Counted from the stretch's first letter, positions 18,148-27,351 are shown. The stretch: 64,000 bases of DNA from CAVYYW01 sp963772845 (GCA_963772845.1 CAVYYW010000023.1:62001-126000); one strand, 5' to 3'. Numbers and translations: made by a program. Notes: generated by a model not told the origin, from the letters alone.

Positions 18148-19293
18148 TCAGTTCGTCACCTCATCTTTTATTTTCCACACACCCAGCTGATCTGCTGAGT
18201 TGATTACGTCATTGACTGTTTCGCCCAGGATCGTGATATGACCCATTTTACGATTTGTCTTTGCTTCTTTCTTCCCATATAAGTGCACATGTACATCGCG
18301 CCAATTCGGCATCTCGCTCAGCACCTGATCCATGTGCTGCCCTAGAATATTCACCATAATAACCGGCTTAAAAAGCGTTGTCTTCCCTAAAGGCAGACCG
18401 CAAATTGCCCGGATATGCTGTTGAAACTGGGATGTTTCGCATGCCTCTATAGTATAATGCCCCGAATTATGAGGTCTCGGTGCACATTCATTTATATAAA
18501 TTTCGTCATCTTCTGTTAAAAACATCTCAACACCCAGCGTACCGACAAGATTTAATTCTTCAGCGAGCTGTTTCGCTGCCGTTTTTGCTTTTTCGGCAAT
18601 TTCCCGGGAAATACGCGCGGGAACAATCGTATGGTGTAGAATATTGTTTCTATGAATGTTTTCTGCCACAGGATAAACGCACACTTCTTCTGTGGTTCCA
18701 CGTGTAACTATCACTGATAACTCCATTTTAAAAGGAATCCATTTTTCCAACACATATTGAACGGTTCCATCAAGCTGCCTCGCCGCCTTGCTCACATCTT
18801 CATCAGACCGAAGCACGCTTTGGCCTTTTCCGTCATACCCGCCTCGGCAGGTTTTGAGCACCGATGGAAGGCCAAGCTGCTGAACACCTTCATATAAATC
18901 ACCGAGTGTGAGAACTGAGCTGTAAGGTGCCACTTCAAGCCCGCTCTTTTCGATTGTCTGTTTCTCAGTCAACCGGTCTCTTGTTACTCGCAGCAGATCA
19001 CTGCCCTGAGGTAAAAAATTATGTTCCTTTAAATAATCCGTTGTTTCAAGATCAATATTTTCAAATTCATAGGTCGCTGCATCGACTTGATCGGAAAATG
19101 CTTTCACAGCTTCCCGATCGCCATATTCAGCATGAATCGCCTGATCGCTTACCTGTTCACATGGACCGTCCACGCCTGGATCAAGAACGGTGAAACGGTA
19201 CCCCATTTCACGCCCAGCGATTGCAAGCATCCGACCCAATTGTCCTCCACCAAGCATTCCGATTGTCTGTCCTGGATAAATGACTTTATTCAT
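18148..19293 (-). CDS. purK: 5-(carboxyamino)imidazole ribonucleotide synthase PurK
   Basis: ATP-grasp enzyme making N5-CAIR from AIR and bicarbonate, the substrate of PurE. N-terminal GMLGGGQLGRMLAIAGREMGY and the family's C-terminal signature INECAPRPHNSGHYTIEAC (about residue 265) are clear. The ATG at 19293 is preceded by GGAAAGTGA. The frame continues to 19305, but that start has no ribosome site. The start overlaps the end of purE by 8 nt. Length 381 aa is normal. Confidence 0.97.
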   Translation of the reverse strand: MNKVIYPGQTIGMLGGGQLGRMLAIAGREMGYRFTVLDPGVDGPCEQVSDQAIHAEYGDREAVKAFSDQVDAATYEFENIDLETTDYLKEHNFLPQGSDLLRVTRDRLTEKQTIEKSGLEVAPYSSVLTLGDLYEGVQQLGLPSVLKTCRGGYDGKGQSVLRSDEDVSKAARQLDGTVQYVLEKWIPFKMELSVIVTRGTTEEVCVYPVAENIHRNNILHHTIVPARISREIAEKAKTAAKQLAEELNLVGTLGVEMFLTEDDEIYINECAPRPHNSGHYTIEACETSQFQQHIRAICGLPLGKTTLFKPVIMVNILGQHMDQVLSEMPNWRDVHVHLYGKKEAKTNRKMGHITILGETVNDVINSADQLGVWKIKDEVTN

Positions 19294-19774
19294 TGGCAAA
19301 ATCACTTTCCTTTACTTTTGTTTCAAGTGCTTTTCTATACTCCGCTAAACGGTCTGCAACATCCGCCTGGAATGCCGACAGCATCTGTGCAGCCAGCAGC
19401 CCTGCATTTTTCGCGCCTGACTCCCCAATTGCGACAGTTGCAACCGGTATTCCTCCCGGCATCTGAACAATTGACAGCAACGAATCAAGACCATTCAGCG
19501 CTTTTGATTTTACTGGGACACCAATTACCGGCAGGGTTGTTTTACTGGCAACCATGCCAGGTAAATGTGCCGCTCCGCCTGCTCCAGCAATGATTGCTTT
19601 AAGACCGTTTTCCCGTGCAGCCTCTGCATAAGCAAACATCGCGTCCGGCGTTCTATGAGCTGAAATGACTTTCTTTTCATAAGGAATGTCAAGCTCATCG
19701 AGTATGTCACAAGCATGCTTCATCGTCGGCCAATCTGATTGACTGCCCATTATCACGCCAACATTCGGCTTCAT
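19286..19774 (-). CDS. purE: N5-CAIR mutase PurE
   Basis: Class I PurE, converts N5-CAIR to CAIR. First gene of the operon, 162 aa. Contains the substrate-binding loops GVIMGSQSDWPTM at residues 6-18 and AGAGGAAHLPGMVA near residue 67, plus SAHRTPD with the catalytic His. The ATG at 19774 has GAGGTGG 8 nt upstream. Expression depends on the purine riboswitch terminator about 60 nt upstream and on PurR. Confidence 0.97.
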   Translation of the reverse strand: MKPNVGVIMGSQSDWPTMKHACDILDELDIPYEKKVISAHRTPDAMFAYAEAARENGLKAIIAGAGGAAHLPGMVASKTTLPVIGVPVKSKALNGLDSLLSIVQMPGGIPVATVAIGESGAKNAGLLAAQMLSAFQADVADRLAEYRKALETKVKESDFANE

Positions 19775-19827
19775 ACTTCCACCTCATTATTTTGCGTTTT
19801 TTATTACCTGCATTTCATTTTGGACAC

Positions 19828-20004
19828 AAAAAAAGCCAGACGGTTGCTTCTCCAAGGAGAAAGTCAACCGTCTGGACAACACCGATACAGCCCAAAAACC
19901 ACAGTTCTCGGGCGTATATCGGGACGACTCAACTTCCTCATAGTCCAGAAATTTAAGGTCTCCGGGTAGAAACAGATGGGCCATATTCCCATAAATATAT
20001 GAGG
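19828..20004 (-). promoter_or_regulatory. Guanine-type purine riboswitch with terminator, pur operon leader
   Basis: On the minus strand the aptamer (20004 to 19936) has P1 CCTCATA/TATGAGG, P2 ATGGG/CCCAT with loop AATATGG, the invariant GTTTCTACC joint, and the J3/1 segment GGACTATGAGG. The C at the specificity position predicts guanine/hypoxanthine rather than adenine. It is followed by a strong terminator, GCCAGACGGTTG paired with CAACCGTCTGG at 19836-19875, then seven T. Binding of guanine should favour termination and shut off the operon. The family and mechanism are established; assignment here is from sequence and fold only. Confidence 0.95.
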
Positions 20005-20029
20005 TTTGTCTCGTTTTCTTTTCAATCTT

Positions 20030-20059
20030 ATCATAACAGGCGCCTTAAATGGCTGTCAA
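20030..20059 (-). promoter_or_regulatory. Sigma-A promoter of the pur operon
   Basis: Minus-strand -35 TTGACA (20059-20054) and -10 TATGAT (20035-20030) with 18 nt between. It lies 26 nt before the riboswitch aptamer and directly downstream of the PurBox pair. Confidence 0.85.
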
Positions 20060-20068
20060 CAGTATTAT

Positions 20069-20102
20069 CGAACATTTAAACGTTTCGAAAGATTAATGTT
20101 CG
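20069..20102. promoter_or_regulatory. PurR operator: two inverted PurBoxes
   Basis: CGAACATTT at 20069-20077 and TAATGTTCG at 20094-20102 face each other with 16 nt between. This is the spacing and consensus (CGAACAWT) of the PurR control sites described in B. subtilis and Lactococcus. The pair lies just upstream of the -35 box. No purR gene is in the window, so its presence is inferred. Confidence 0.88.
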
Positions 20103-20314
20103 GATTTCGGCATATCTCTATGTGCGATTCCCAACAAATACCTTCAAAGAAACTTTTTTTAAGAAAATGGCTGTTTTCTTTTCGCAATATCAATTTAGCG
20201 GATAGATGCTCGCTTCCCACGGGTGATCCGAGAGCCTCCTTGCATTAACCAATGATACTGTGGGGTCTCATTGGATCACTGATGAGGGCACTGAAAAAGT
20301 TCCATTATAGTAAA

Positions 20315-20455
20315 CTTGGTTGCTGATCTCCGTTGAAGGCACTTGCTTTCCGCGGGCACGGCCTCAGCTAACTTTGGAGTGGTCTACTTGTGCTCCAAAG
20401 TGGATCTTCGGACGCGTGCTGTTTCCGCTGGAGTCTAGTGCCCTCCACTTCAATC
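20315..20455. repeat. Dispersed repeat family A, copy 2
   Basis: Same core as the copy at 2329-2475: CGCGGGCACGGCCTCAGC, AACTTTGGAGTGG, CCAAAGTGGATCTTCGG, ACGCGTGCTG, GGAGTCTAG, in the same orientation. Hairpin-forming blocks are conserved although the loop differs. It lies upstream of the pur promoter region. Confidence 0.8.
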
Positions 20456-20599
20456 AGCCAAAATGTGAAGTTGAGGCGCCTTAATACATTTTTCCTTTTC
20501 ATTGAAAATACAAAATAACGCTGTGTGGTCTCGGCCGTTCGTTATTCCTCAGTTAAAGAACTGCGGCTGCAAGACCTTCACTTCTACTGAAAAAGTGAA

Positions 20600-20800
20600 C
20601 TAAAATGTGAAAAATCATCATTTTTCAGGATTTTTCATGAAATAAAGCTGATTTTATTTAAGAACACGGAAAAATCGGCTTCCGTATTGATTAGGAGAAG
20701 ACTTCTAGTGGCTTGGGACCGTTCCCAATTAGGATTTTTCTGCCCTTTTTTTGGATTTGTCTGCCACTTTTCGGATTTGTTGTCCACTTTCAGCATTAGC
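20600..20800. repeat. Dispersed repeat family B, copy 1
   Basis: Shares ordered blocks with 29680-29890 and, inverted, 43570-43830: an AAAAATC-rich stretch, AAGCTGATT, ATCGGCTTCCG, GGGACCGTTCCCA and repeated TTTGTCTGCCACTTTT-like words (here at 20757 and 20776). It could be a composite of small hairpins. Function unknown. Confidence 0.6.
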
Positions 20801-20911
20801 GAAGAATAGTGAACTTAAGCAGAGACAAAGGCCTACCCCGAAGTTGATATTATGATAGAAGAAGATGGACAGGCGCTGGTAATTGGAGAGAAGCGGCTAT
20901 GAAAATAAAAA

Positions 20912-20941
20912 TCAAAAGGTCACTTCTACGTGACCTTTTGA
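20912..20941 (-). terminator. Terminator of the kdp operon
   Basis: Minus-strand hairpin TCAAAAGGTCAC-gtagaa-GTGACCTTTTGA followed by TTTTTATTTT, directly after the stop codon at 20946. It marks the end of the transcript that begins upstream of kdpF. Confidence 0.88.
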
Positions 20942-20945
20942 CTTG

Positions 20946-21371
20946 TTATATTTTATTTTTTAATACTTCTGCTAAGAAATGTGGATCCTTAATCTGACTG
21001 TTAATAACAAAATTTGCTCCAGCCGATTTATAAAGATTTGGCGGATGTATAATGTTATTTTTGACAACGTAAATAGTGGCATAGGACATGGAGCGAATAA
21101 GGGATATCTTCCAACATACATCGTCTACCGATTTTTCAAACACGACTGCTCGGCGAAAGATAACATTCTTGAATTTTGCCAAGGCTTCTTCTTTGTTTAA
21201 GATAACTTGGATATTAGAATAGCCCGTTTTTTTGTACTGTTCAATGCTTTGGGGATGATCAACCCAAAGCATCGTGTCTAATACTTGTTCAGTATCTTTT
21301 AAATCCATTAAAAATCGTTCCCCCGCAGGTTCCGAAACAATGATCAAATCCATTATCTTTTCATTTGGCAT
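20946..21371 (-). CDS. Uncharacterised 141-aa protein at the end of the kdp operon
   Basis: I do not recognise this family. It is soluble, with no membrane segment; residues 5-35 look like a beta strand-helix start (DLIIVSEPAGERFLMDL), and the C-terminal part reads TIYVVKNNIIHPPNLYKSAG. The frame extends upstream to 21461, but the ATG at 21371 (MPNEKIMDL) has a strong GGAGGG 8 nt upstream, so I chose it. It lies 58 nt after kdpD and just before the operon terminator, suggesting a role tied to Kdp or to its c-di-AMP-controlled expression; that is inference. Confidence 0.75.
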   Translation of the reverse strand: MPNEKIMDLIIVSEPAGERFLMDLKDTEQVLDTMLWVDHPQSIEQYKKTGYSNIQVILNKEEALAKFKNVIFRRAVVFEKSVDDVCWKISLIRSMSYATIYVVKNNIIHPPNLYKSAGANFVINSQIKDPHFLAEVLKNKI

Positions 21372-21429
21372 TTTCGTTCCCTCCATCATAAGAAACCCTT
21401 TCAATAATTTATCCTCTCGAGTTATCACA

Positions 21430-22578
21430 TTAATACAAATCTGACACAATGTGAATATCAATTCCGTTTGTATAACGCATAATATTATTTACAATAGACC
21501 CTTTTCTAATTTCTTCCCATCGTGATTTGGCAGATTGGCCGAGGACAACTTGAGTGATGTTGTGTTCTTTGGCTACATCAGTAATGACTTTCGGGATTTT
21601 TCGGCCGTTTGTTATTTCTAAGATAAATGTTGCATCAAAATCTTCCGCTAGTTTTTTCGATCTCTCAATCACAGTTTGTGTTTCTAATGCTTGTTTATCA
21701 TATGGCTGATGAATAGAAGTGAATACAAATAGTTTTGCTTTAAGACGGTTCGCTATTCGCCAACCCCTTCGAATGAGTCTTTCTGCATTTTTATCATAGG
21801 AGACACAGACCATAATCTTCTCATTTGTACTTACTAATCGATCCGTATTTTTGTCCTGATGAAGACGTTCCATTCGTTCATCCACATCATCGGCGACCTG
21901 ACGGAGGGCAAGCTCCCTCAAAGCTCCTAAGTTGTTTTTGGTAAAAAAGTGATTCAGCGCCTGTTCCACTTTTGTCCGGTCATATATTTTTCCTTCTTTT
22001 AAGCGTTTTTGCAAAAGTTCAGGTGTGGTATCAATCAAAATGACTTCATCTGCCTGATCAAGCAAGAGGTCAGGAATACGTTCCCTTACTTTGACACCAC
22101 TGATCTGCTGCACAATATCATGCACGCTTTCAAAATGCTGAATATTCACAGCCGATAATACACTAATTCCTTTATTTAAAATATCCTCAACATCCATATA
22201 TCTCTTTTCATTTTTAGAACCAGGAATATTAGTGTGAGCAAGTTCATCAATTAGAACCACTTCAGGATTTCTTTTTAAAATTTCATCAAGATCCATTTCC
22301 TTGAATGTCTTCCCCTTATATTCCATTTCTTTAAGTGGCAGCTGTTCAAGATCACCAATTAAAGCAGCTGTTTCTTCACGGTTATGCGTCTCGATTAGCC
22401 CAATAACCACGTCAATGCCTTCTTTTCTTATATCATGGGCTTCCTGGAGCATTCGATAGGTTTTACCGACACCGGGGGCGGACCCTATATATAAAGTCCA
22501 TTGGCCACGTTCTAGTCTTTTTAATTCTTTCAAGATTTCGTCAGGTGACTTGCGCCGATAATCATACGGGTTCGCCAC
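21430..22578 (-). CDS. kdpD: KdpD N-terminal sensor protein without histidine kinase domain
   Basis: 382 aa comprising the KdpD sensory domain (PF02702 type) and a universal stress protein (USP) domain. Walker A GSAPGVGKTYRML lies near residue 32, Walker B EVVLIDELAHTNIPGS near residue 105, and DPDE-like MRYTNGIDIHIV is at the end. The membrane-spanning and histidine kinase parts of full KdpD (about 900 aa) are absent, as in the stand-alone KdpD-N proteins of several Bacillus. No KdpE is in the window. It lies 37 nt after kdpC, so it is probably co-transcribed. USP domains of this type bind c-di-AMP in other bacteria. Confidence 0.9.
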   Translation of the reverse strand: MANPYDYRRKSPDEILKELKRLERGQWTLYIGSAPGVGKTYRMLQEAHDIRKEGIDVVIGLIETHNREETAALIGDLEQLPLKEMEYKGKTFKEMDLDEILKRNPEVVLIDELAHTNIPGSKNEKRYMDVEDILNKGISVLSAVNIQHFESVHDIVQQISGVKVRERIPDLLLDQADEVILIDTTPELLQKRLKEGKIYDRTKVEQALNHFFTKNNLGALRELALRQVADDVDERMERLHQDKNTDRLVSTNEKIMVCVSYDKNAERLIRRGWRIANRLKAKLFVFTSIHQPYDKQALETQTVIERSKKLAEDFDATFILEITNGRKIPKVITDVAKEHNITQVVLGQSAKSRWEEIRKGSIVNNIMRYTNGIDIHIVSDLY

Positions 22579-22615
22579 TTCGATTCACCTCAATCTGAAG
22601 AAATTAATGCTTCCT

Positions 22616-23182
22616 TTATGATTTTAACTTTTTTGATAAAGCAAGATTAAGGTCAAGTACATTTACTCTCGGTTCGCCAAAGATTCCAAGGTCTCTGCCT
22701 GTAATATGTGATTGAATCAGTTTATTTAAGAGCGATGGTGTGATGCCAGTAAGTTTACTAATCCTTGGGACTTGAGCATAAGCCGCAGCAGGGCTGATAT
22801 CCGGGTCTAATCCGGAACCTGAATTGGTTATTAAATCTAGGGGAACGTGTGAGACCGGGACATCCGGATTGTTCTTTTTCCATTTTTCCAAATCGGTTTG
22901 AACGCGTTTTTTGAGATCCGGGTTGGAGGGTGCATAGTTGGGTGAACCCGATCCGGCTGCATCATAATGAATACTGGACACTCTTCCCTGAAAGTATTTC
23001 AGCGATGTAAATTGTTGACCGATGAGCGCAGAGCCGATGACTTGATGATTTTGGTTATAAATTAAACTGCCATTTGCCTTTGCAGGCGCAATCATTTGAT
23101 CTACACCTGTCATGATCACGGGATAGGCAAGGCCGCAGATCAACATAAGAGTTAAGCTCGTCCGTATAATTGTTAGTAACAT
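22616..23182 (-). CDS. kdpC: Potassium-transporting ATPase subunit KdpC
   Basis: 188-aa subunit with one N-terminal membrane segment (residues 1-27, LLTIIRTSLTLMLICGLAYP), followed by the conserved GSALIGQ, YFQGRVSS, GSGSPNYAPSNP and ITNSGSGLDPDISPAAAYAQ signatures of KdpC. The ATG at 23182 has GGGGGC upstream; a longer frame to 23215 overlaps kdpB and is not needed. KdpC stabilises the KdpFABC complex and assists ATP binding by KdpB. Confidence 0.95.
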   Translation of the reverse strand: MLLTIIRTSLTLMLICGLAYPVIMTGVDQMIAPAKANGSLIYNQNHQVIGSALIGQQFTSLKYFQGRVSSIHYDAAGSGSPNYAPSNPDLKKRVQTDLEKWKKNNPDVPVSHVPLDLITNSGSGLDPDISPAAAYAQVPRISKLTGITPSLLNKLIQSHITGRDLGIFGEPRVNVLDLNLALSKKLKS

Positions 23183-23195
23183 AATATAGCCCCCT

Positions 23196-25265
23196 TTATA
23201 CAAATAAATGGACAATCATATCAATAATTTTTATCCCTATAAATGGGACAATGACACCGCCTACTCCATAAATTAATAAGTTTTTAATTAATAATCGATT
23301 CGAGTGCATTGGCTTATAAGCCACACCTTTAATAGCAAGTGGGACTAACAGCGGAATAATGATCGCGTTAAAAATAAGCGCAGACAAGATCGCTGAAATG
23401 GGTGACCCTAAATGCATGACGTTGAGCACACTCATCTGAGGGATGGCAAGCATAAACATCGCTGGAATTATAGCAAAGTATTTTGCAATATCGTTCGCAA
23501 TACTGAACGTTGTTAAGGCTCCACGTGTCATCAGCAATTGTTTCCCAATTGAAACGACTTCAATAATTTTAGTCGGATTGGAGTCCAAATCCACCATATT
23601 AGCGGCTTCTTTCGCTGCAGTTGTTCCACTGTTCATCGCAAGACCAACGTCTGCCTGGGCTAGAGCAGGAGCATCATTTGTGCCATCCCCCGTCATAGCG
23701 ACAAGCTTGCCCTCTGCTTGTTCTTTTTTAATAACCTCAATTTTATCCTCAGGTTTACTTTCAGCAATAAAATCATCAACCCCTGCTTCACGCGCTATGG
23801 TTTCTGCTGTTAGTGGATTATCCCCGGTACACATAATGGTTTTAATCCCCATTCGGCGTAATTCTTCAAAACGCTCACGCATTCCCGGTTTAACTGTATC
23901 TTTCAAATAAATTAAACCCATTAGCTGTCCATTTAAAGACACCGCAAGAGGGGTCCCGCCTGCACGTGCAATAGCATTCGTTTTCTCATAAAGGTCATTA
24001 GGAATACTGCCACCTTTAGATATCACCCATTTTTTTACCGCTTCTGTAGCTCCTTTGCGTATTTGCCTACCATCTTTTAAATCAATCCCGCTCATCCGGG
24101 TTTCTGCTTTAAATTCAATAATATCTTCAAGCTCCATTTCATTAGGATCCATTTGACACCCTAATTTTTTGCCAAGCTCGACAACTGAGCGCCCTTCAGG
24201 AGTATCGTCTTTAATTGAACTTAAGACAGCCGCTTCAATCAGCTGTGGATCAGGCGTTTCTCCCACACCAATAAACTCACTTGCCATCCGGTTTCCAAAG
24301 GTAATGGTTCCGGTTTTATCAAGAATGATGGTATTGATATCTCCCGCTGCTTCAACAGCCTTCCCTGACATTGCTAAAACATTAAAACGTGTAACACGGT
24401 CCATCCCGGCAATCCCAATAGCTGATAACAAACCGCCGATGGTCGTCGGGATTAAACACACCAGAAGCGCAATTAGAACCGGTACACTGATGGCAAACTT
24501 TAAATAATGCGTAAAGATCGGCAACGTGATCACAACGATTAAGAAAATCAATGTCAAACTTACTAGTACTGTGCTTAAAGCAATTTCATTGGGTGTTTTT
24601 TGCCGTTGTGCACCTTCTACTAAAGCAATCATTTGATCAAGAAAGGATTCACCAGGGTCACTGGTAATTTTCACTGTAATTGCATCGCTGACTACTCGTG
24701 TTCCCCCGGTGACTGAACTGAAGTCTCCTCCTGCCTCTTTAATCACAGGCGCTGACTCTCCAGTAATCGCTGATTCATCAACGGATGCTAGCCCTTCGAT
24801 GACCTCACCATCTCCGGGAATCAATTCCCCTTTAGAGACAAGGACCATGTCACCTTTTCTCAAGGTTGAAGAAGAAACCTCTTGGATTTTTTCACCAACC
24901 AGTTTTTTCGCGGTAATATCCTGTTTAGTTTTCTTCAACGATTCAGCCTGTGCCTTCCCACGACCTTCAGCAATAGCCTCAGCAAAATTCGCAAACCACA
25001 CCGTTATAAATAAAATAATTGTGACCGTGACATTGAACCAGCGCTGCACCCCGCCTCCGAAGAGTTCAGGGAAAATGGATAACACCAAGGTAATTAAAAA
25101 ACCAATTTCAACAACGAACATCACTGGATTATGCATCATAATCCGTGGGTTTAATTTTAAAAAAGCGTCCTTTGCTGCCTTTGTTATTATCGTTCTATTT
25201 AATACACCAGACGTTTGGCGATGCGATTGATCTGATGTGGTCATTTCATATGTGTTCGCCATCAT
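23196..25265 (-). CDS. kdpB: Potassium-transporting ATPase ATP-binding subunit KdpB
   Basis: P-type ATPase subunit of KdpFABC, 689 aa, intact. The phosphorylation motif DKTGT has Asp316. The actuator motif TGES lies near residue 168, the hinge motif GDGTNDAPAL near residue 530, and several hydrophobic helices flank them. The start is one of two adjacent ATGs (25265 or 25262) after GGGGGG. It lies 16 nt downstream of kdpA and 13 nt before kdpC. The intact frame contrasts with the many disruptions in kdpA next door. Confidence 0.96.
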   Translation of the reverse strand: MMANTYEMTTSDQSHRQTSGVLNRTIITKAAKDAFLKLNPRIMMHNPVMFVVEIGFLITLVLSIFPELFGGGVQRWFNVTVTIILFITVWFANFAEAIAEGRGKAQAESLKKTKQDITAKKLVGEKIQEVSSSTLRKGDMVLVSKGELIPGDGEVIEGLASVDESAITGESAPVIKEAGGDFSSVTGGTRVVSDAITVKITSDPGESFLDQMIALVEGAQRQKTPNEIALSTVLVSLTLIFLIVVITLPIFTHYLKFAISVPVLIALLVCLIPTTIGGLLSAIGIAGMDRVTRFNVLAMSGKAVEAAGDINTIILDKTGTITFGNRMASEFIGVGETPDPQLIEAAVLSSIKDDTPEGRSVVELGKKLGCQMDPNEMELEDIIEFKAETRMSGIDLKDGRQIRKGATEAVKKWVISKGGSIPNDLYEKTNAIARAGGTPLAVSLNGQLMGLIYLKDTVKPGMRERFEELRRMGIKTIMCTGDNPLTAETIAREAGVDDFIAESKPEDKIEVIKKEQAEGKLVAMTGDGTNDAPALAQADVGLAMNSGTTAAKEAANMVDLDSNPTKIIEVVSIGKQLLMTRGALTTFSIANDIAKYFAIIPAMFMLAIPQMSVLNVMHLGSPISAILSALIFNAIIIPLLVPLAIKGVAYKPMHSNRLLIKNLLIYGVGGVIVPFIGIKIIDMIVHLFV

Positions 25266-25281
25266 GATTCCCCCCTCATCT

Positions 25282-26973
25282 TTAATGCAACGTTAAATAT
25301 TCAGCTACTGGCCCAAGAACCAATACAGGGAAAAAGGTTAATGCGCCAACGATTAATACTGTCGCTAGAAAGATAATGCCAAAAGCACTTGTATCTGTTC
25401 TGAATGTTCCCGACGTCGCTGGTACCGTATTTTTTGCCCCTAGTCCTCCCGCCACAGCAAGCAATGTAATGATAGAAAAAAACCTTCCTATGAACATGAC
25501 AATTCCGGCTGAAATATTCCAGAAATTCGTATTGTCACCAAGCCCTTCAAATCCAGAGCCATTATTGGCTGCTGAAGATGTGAATTGATAGAGCATTTGG
25601 CTCAATCCATGGTAACCTGGGTTTGATACAGCATCATGATCCTAGTGGAAAATAAGCGGCAGATTGCTGTCCCTCCCAGAATTAACAATGGATGAATCAG
25701 CAGGGTAATCGCAAGGAGCTTCATTTCTTTCCCTTCTATTTTTTTACCTAAAAATTCAGGTGTCCTCCCAACCATTAACCCTGAAAGAAAAACTGCAATG
25801 ATCGCATATAGCATCACGTTCATAAACCCAGCTCCAACTCCGCCAAATACAGCATTGAGCATCATATTAATCATGGCAAACATGCCCGTTAGTGGAGTCA
25901 AAGAATCATGCATCGTATTGATGGCACCGGTTTCAGTCGCTGTTGTCACCACCGCATATAGGGTGGATTGAGCTGTACCGAACCTGACTTCTTTCCCTTC
26001 CATACTCCCCTGACTATGTTCTATACCTGTCTGATTTAATACAGGATTTCCTTGACTCTCCAAGTAAAGTGAACTGCCAAGGAATATTAGAAACATCATC
26101 AGCATGGATACGAAAAGGATTCTGCCTTGTTTTGCATTGCCCACCATTTTTCCATACGTAAATGGGAGTGATATAGGCAGTAGAAGCATTAATATGATGT
26201 GGATGGCATTGGTTATACCCATTTGGATTTTCAAAAGGGTGCGCAGAATTCACTCCGAAGATACCCGCCACCATTGTTTCCTAATTCTTTTATTGAAAGA
26301 AAAGAAGCGACTGGTCCCCGTAGGATCGTTTGAATGCCCCCATTTAAAGTGTGGGCTTTAACCGCGATATTAAGGGATTGCGGCATACCTAAGAAGCAAA
26401 AAAAGTACACACACTATAATTGAAAGCGGCAGTAAAATTCGGGTAATCCCTCTGATTAAATCCGAAAAAAAAGTTGCCAAGAGGTATAACCAGTTAACCC
26501 CCGAATCATGGCAATCGTTGCTGCAAGAGCAGTGGCCGGTGCCGCAAACATCAAAAACAGAATAGCAATCATCTGTGATAATAGAGACAATCCTGTTTCA
26601 CCACTGTAATCCTGTAAGTTCGTATTTGTCATGAAACTAATGGCTGTGTTGAATGCAAGACCAGGAGTCATGCCCTTAATACCAATAGGATTCAAAGGCA
26701 AAACACCCTGGAAGCGGAAAACAAGATAAACCATCAAGAATCATAAATATATTTGTTAATACGAGCGATAAAGCATACATTTTCCATGTTTGATTTTTAG
26801 AGCTCGATTCCTCCTAATTTATATATTAAGCGTTCAATCGGGCCCGAAAAACCTTATCGAGACTTTAGATCCCTCATTTGAAAAACTGTTGATGCAATAT
26901 AGTGCCCCATTGGTTTTGCCAAAGCAAAGGCAATGATCAACGGTATGGCCACGGCCAGTAATTCTATAGTCAT
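25282..26973 (-). pseudogene. kdpA: Potassium-transporting ATPase subunit KdpA, many single-base insertions
   Basis: Channel-like K+-binding subunit of KdpFABC. Pieces of the whole protein can be read in order across three frames: MTIELLAVAIPLIIAFALAK (start 26973, GAGGGGG upstream), GPIERLIYKLGG, MVYLVFRFQGVLPLNPIG, FNTAISFMTNTNLQDYSGE, GPVASF, NGGG and FGVNSAHPFENPNG, KEVRFGTAQSTLYA, VGRTPEFLGKKIEGKEMKL and a 107-aa C-terminus with SSAANNGSGFEGLGDNT. Total length (564 codons) equals a full KdpA. Each break I examined is repaired by deleting one base, roughly ten sites between 25620 and 26870. This is either raw-read insertion error or recent decay. With kdpB, C and D intact I favour error. 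Confidence 0.9.
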
Positions 26974-26998
26974 TGCGTCATTCCCCCTCAATACCTCG

Positions 26999-27076
26999 TT
27001 AGAATTTTTCCGGATTAATTAGTGCGTACCCTAAATAAATAAAAACACCTAAGATAATTATGGAAAGCACAACCAT
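26999..27076 (-). CDS. kdpF: Potassium-transporting ATPase small subunit KdpF
   Basis: A 25-aa single-pass membrane peptide, MVVLSIIILGVFIYLGYALINPEKF. The ending NPEKF after one hydrophobic helix is characteristic of KdpF, the lipid-like stabiliser of the Kdp complex. It starts at 27076 and ends 25 nt before the kdpA start. Confidence 0.88.
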   Translation of the reverse strand: MVVLSIIILGVFIYLGYALINPEKF

Positions 27077-27102
27077 CGAATACCACTCCTTGACCCACTT
27101 TT

Positions 27103-27192
27103 TTATTTAATTATTTTGTTCGACCATTTAATTAAGCCCCAGCTTCCAGCTCCTAGGACAGCGATTATCACAACCAAAATTACATCCCACAT
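27103..27192 (-). CDS. Small 29-aa membrane peptide upstream of kdpF
   Basis: ATG at 27192 with GGAGTGA 6 nt upstream, coding for a hydrophobic helix (VILVVIIAVLGAGSWGLI) followed by a basic tail WSNKIIK. It lies between the riboswitch terminator and kdpF, in the same direction, with 26 nt to kdpF. I do not recognise it; it could be a second KdpF-like subunit or a leader peptide. The good ribosome site and typical membrane-peptide composition support a real gene. Confidence 0.6.
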   Translation of the reverse strand: MWDVILVVIIAVLGAGSWGLIKWSNKIIK

Positions 27193-27256
27193 GTTTATCA
27201 CTCCCTACTTTTTTCTTATCTTTACCTTATTGGTAATTTTTATGAAATCAAGGCAT

Positions 27257-27288
27257 AAAAAAACAGGACGAGCCTATGACTCATCCTG
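27257..27288 (-). terminator. Attenuator terminator after the second c-di-AMP riboswitch
   Basis: Minus-strand hairpin CAGGATGAG-tcatagg-CTCGTCCTG followed by seven T, between the promoter-proximal end of the kdp genes and riboswitch 2. A ligand-controlled terminator is expected here in ydaO-type leaders. Confidence 0.88.
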
Positions 27289-27351
27289 CCAGTATCTATC
27301 CATGTTCAAAGAAACATAGATAGATCTATGCAAAAGTCGTATAGCTCTCTT

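Larger units (their letters stand above)
20103..20911. other. Gene-free interval between the pur and kdp operons
   Basis: About 800 bp with no credible coding frame. It holds dispersed repeat A (20315-20455) and dispersed repeat B (20600-20800). The rest shows no structure I could recognise. Confidence 0.6.
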
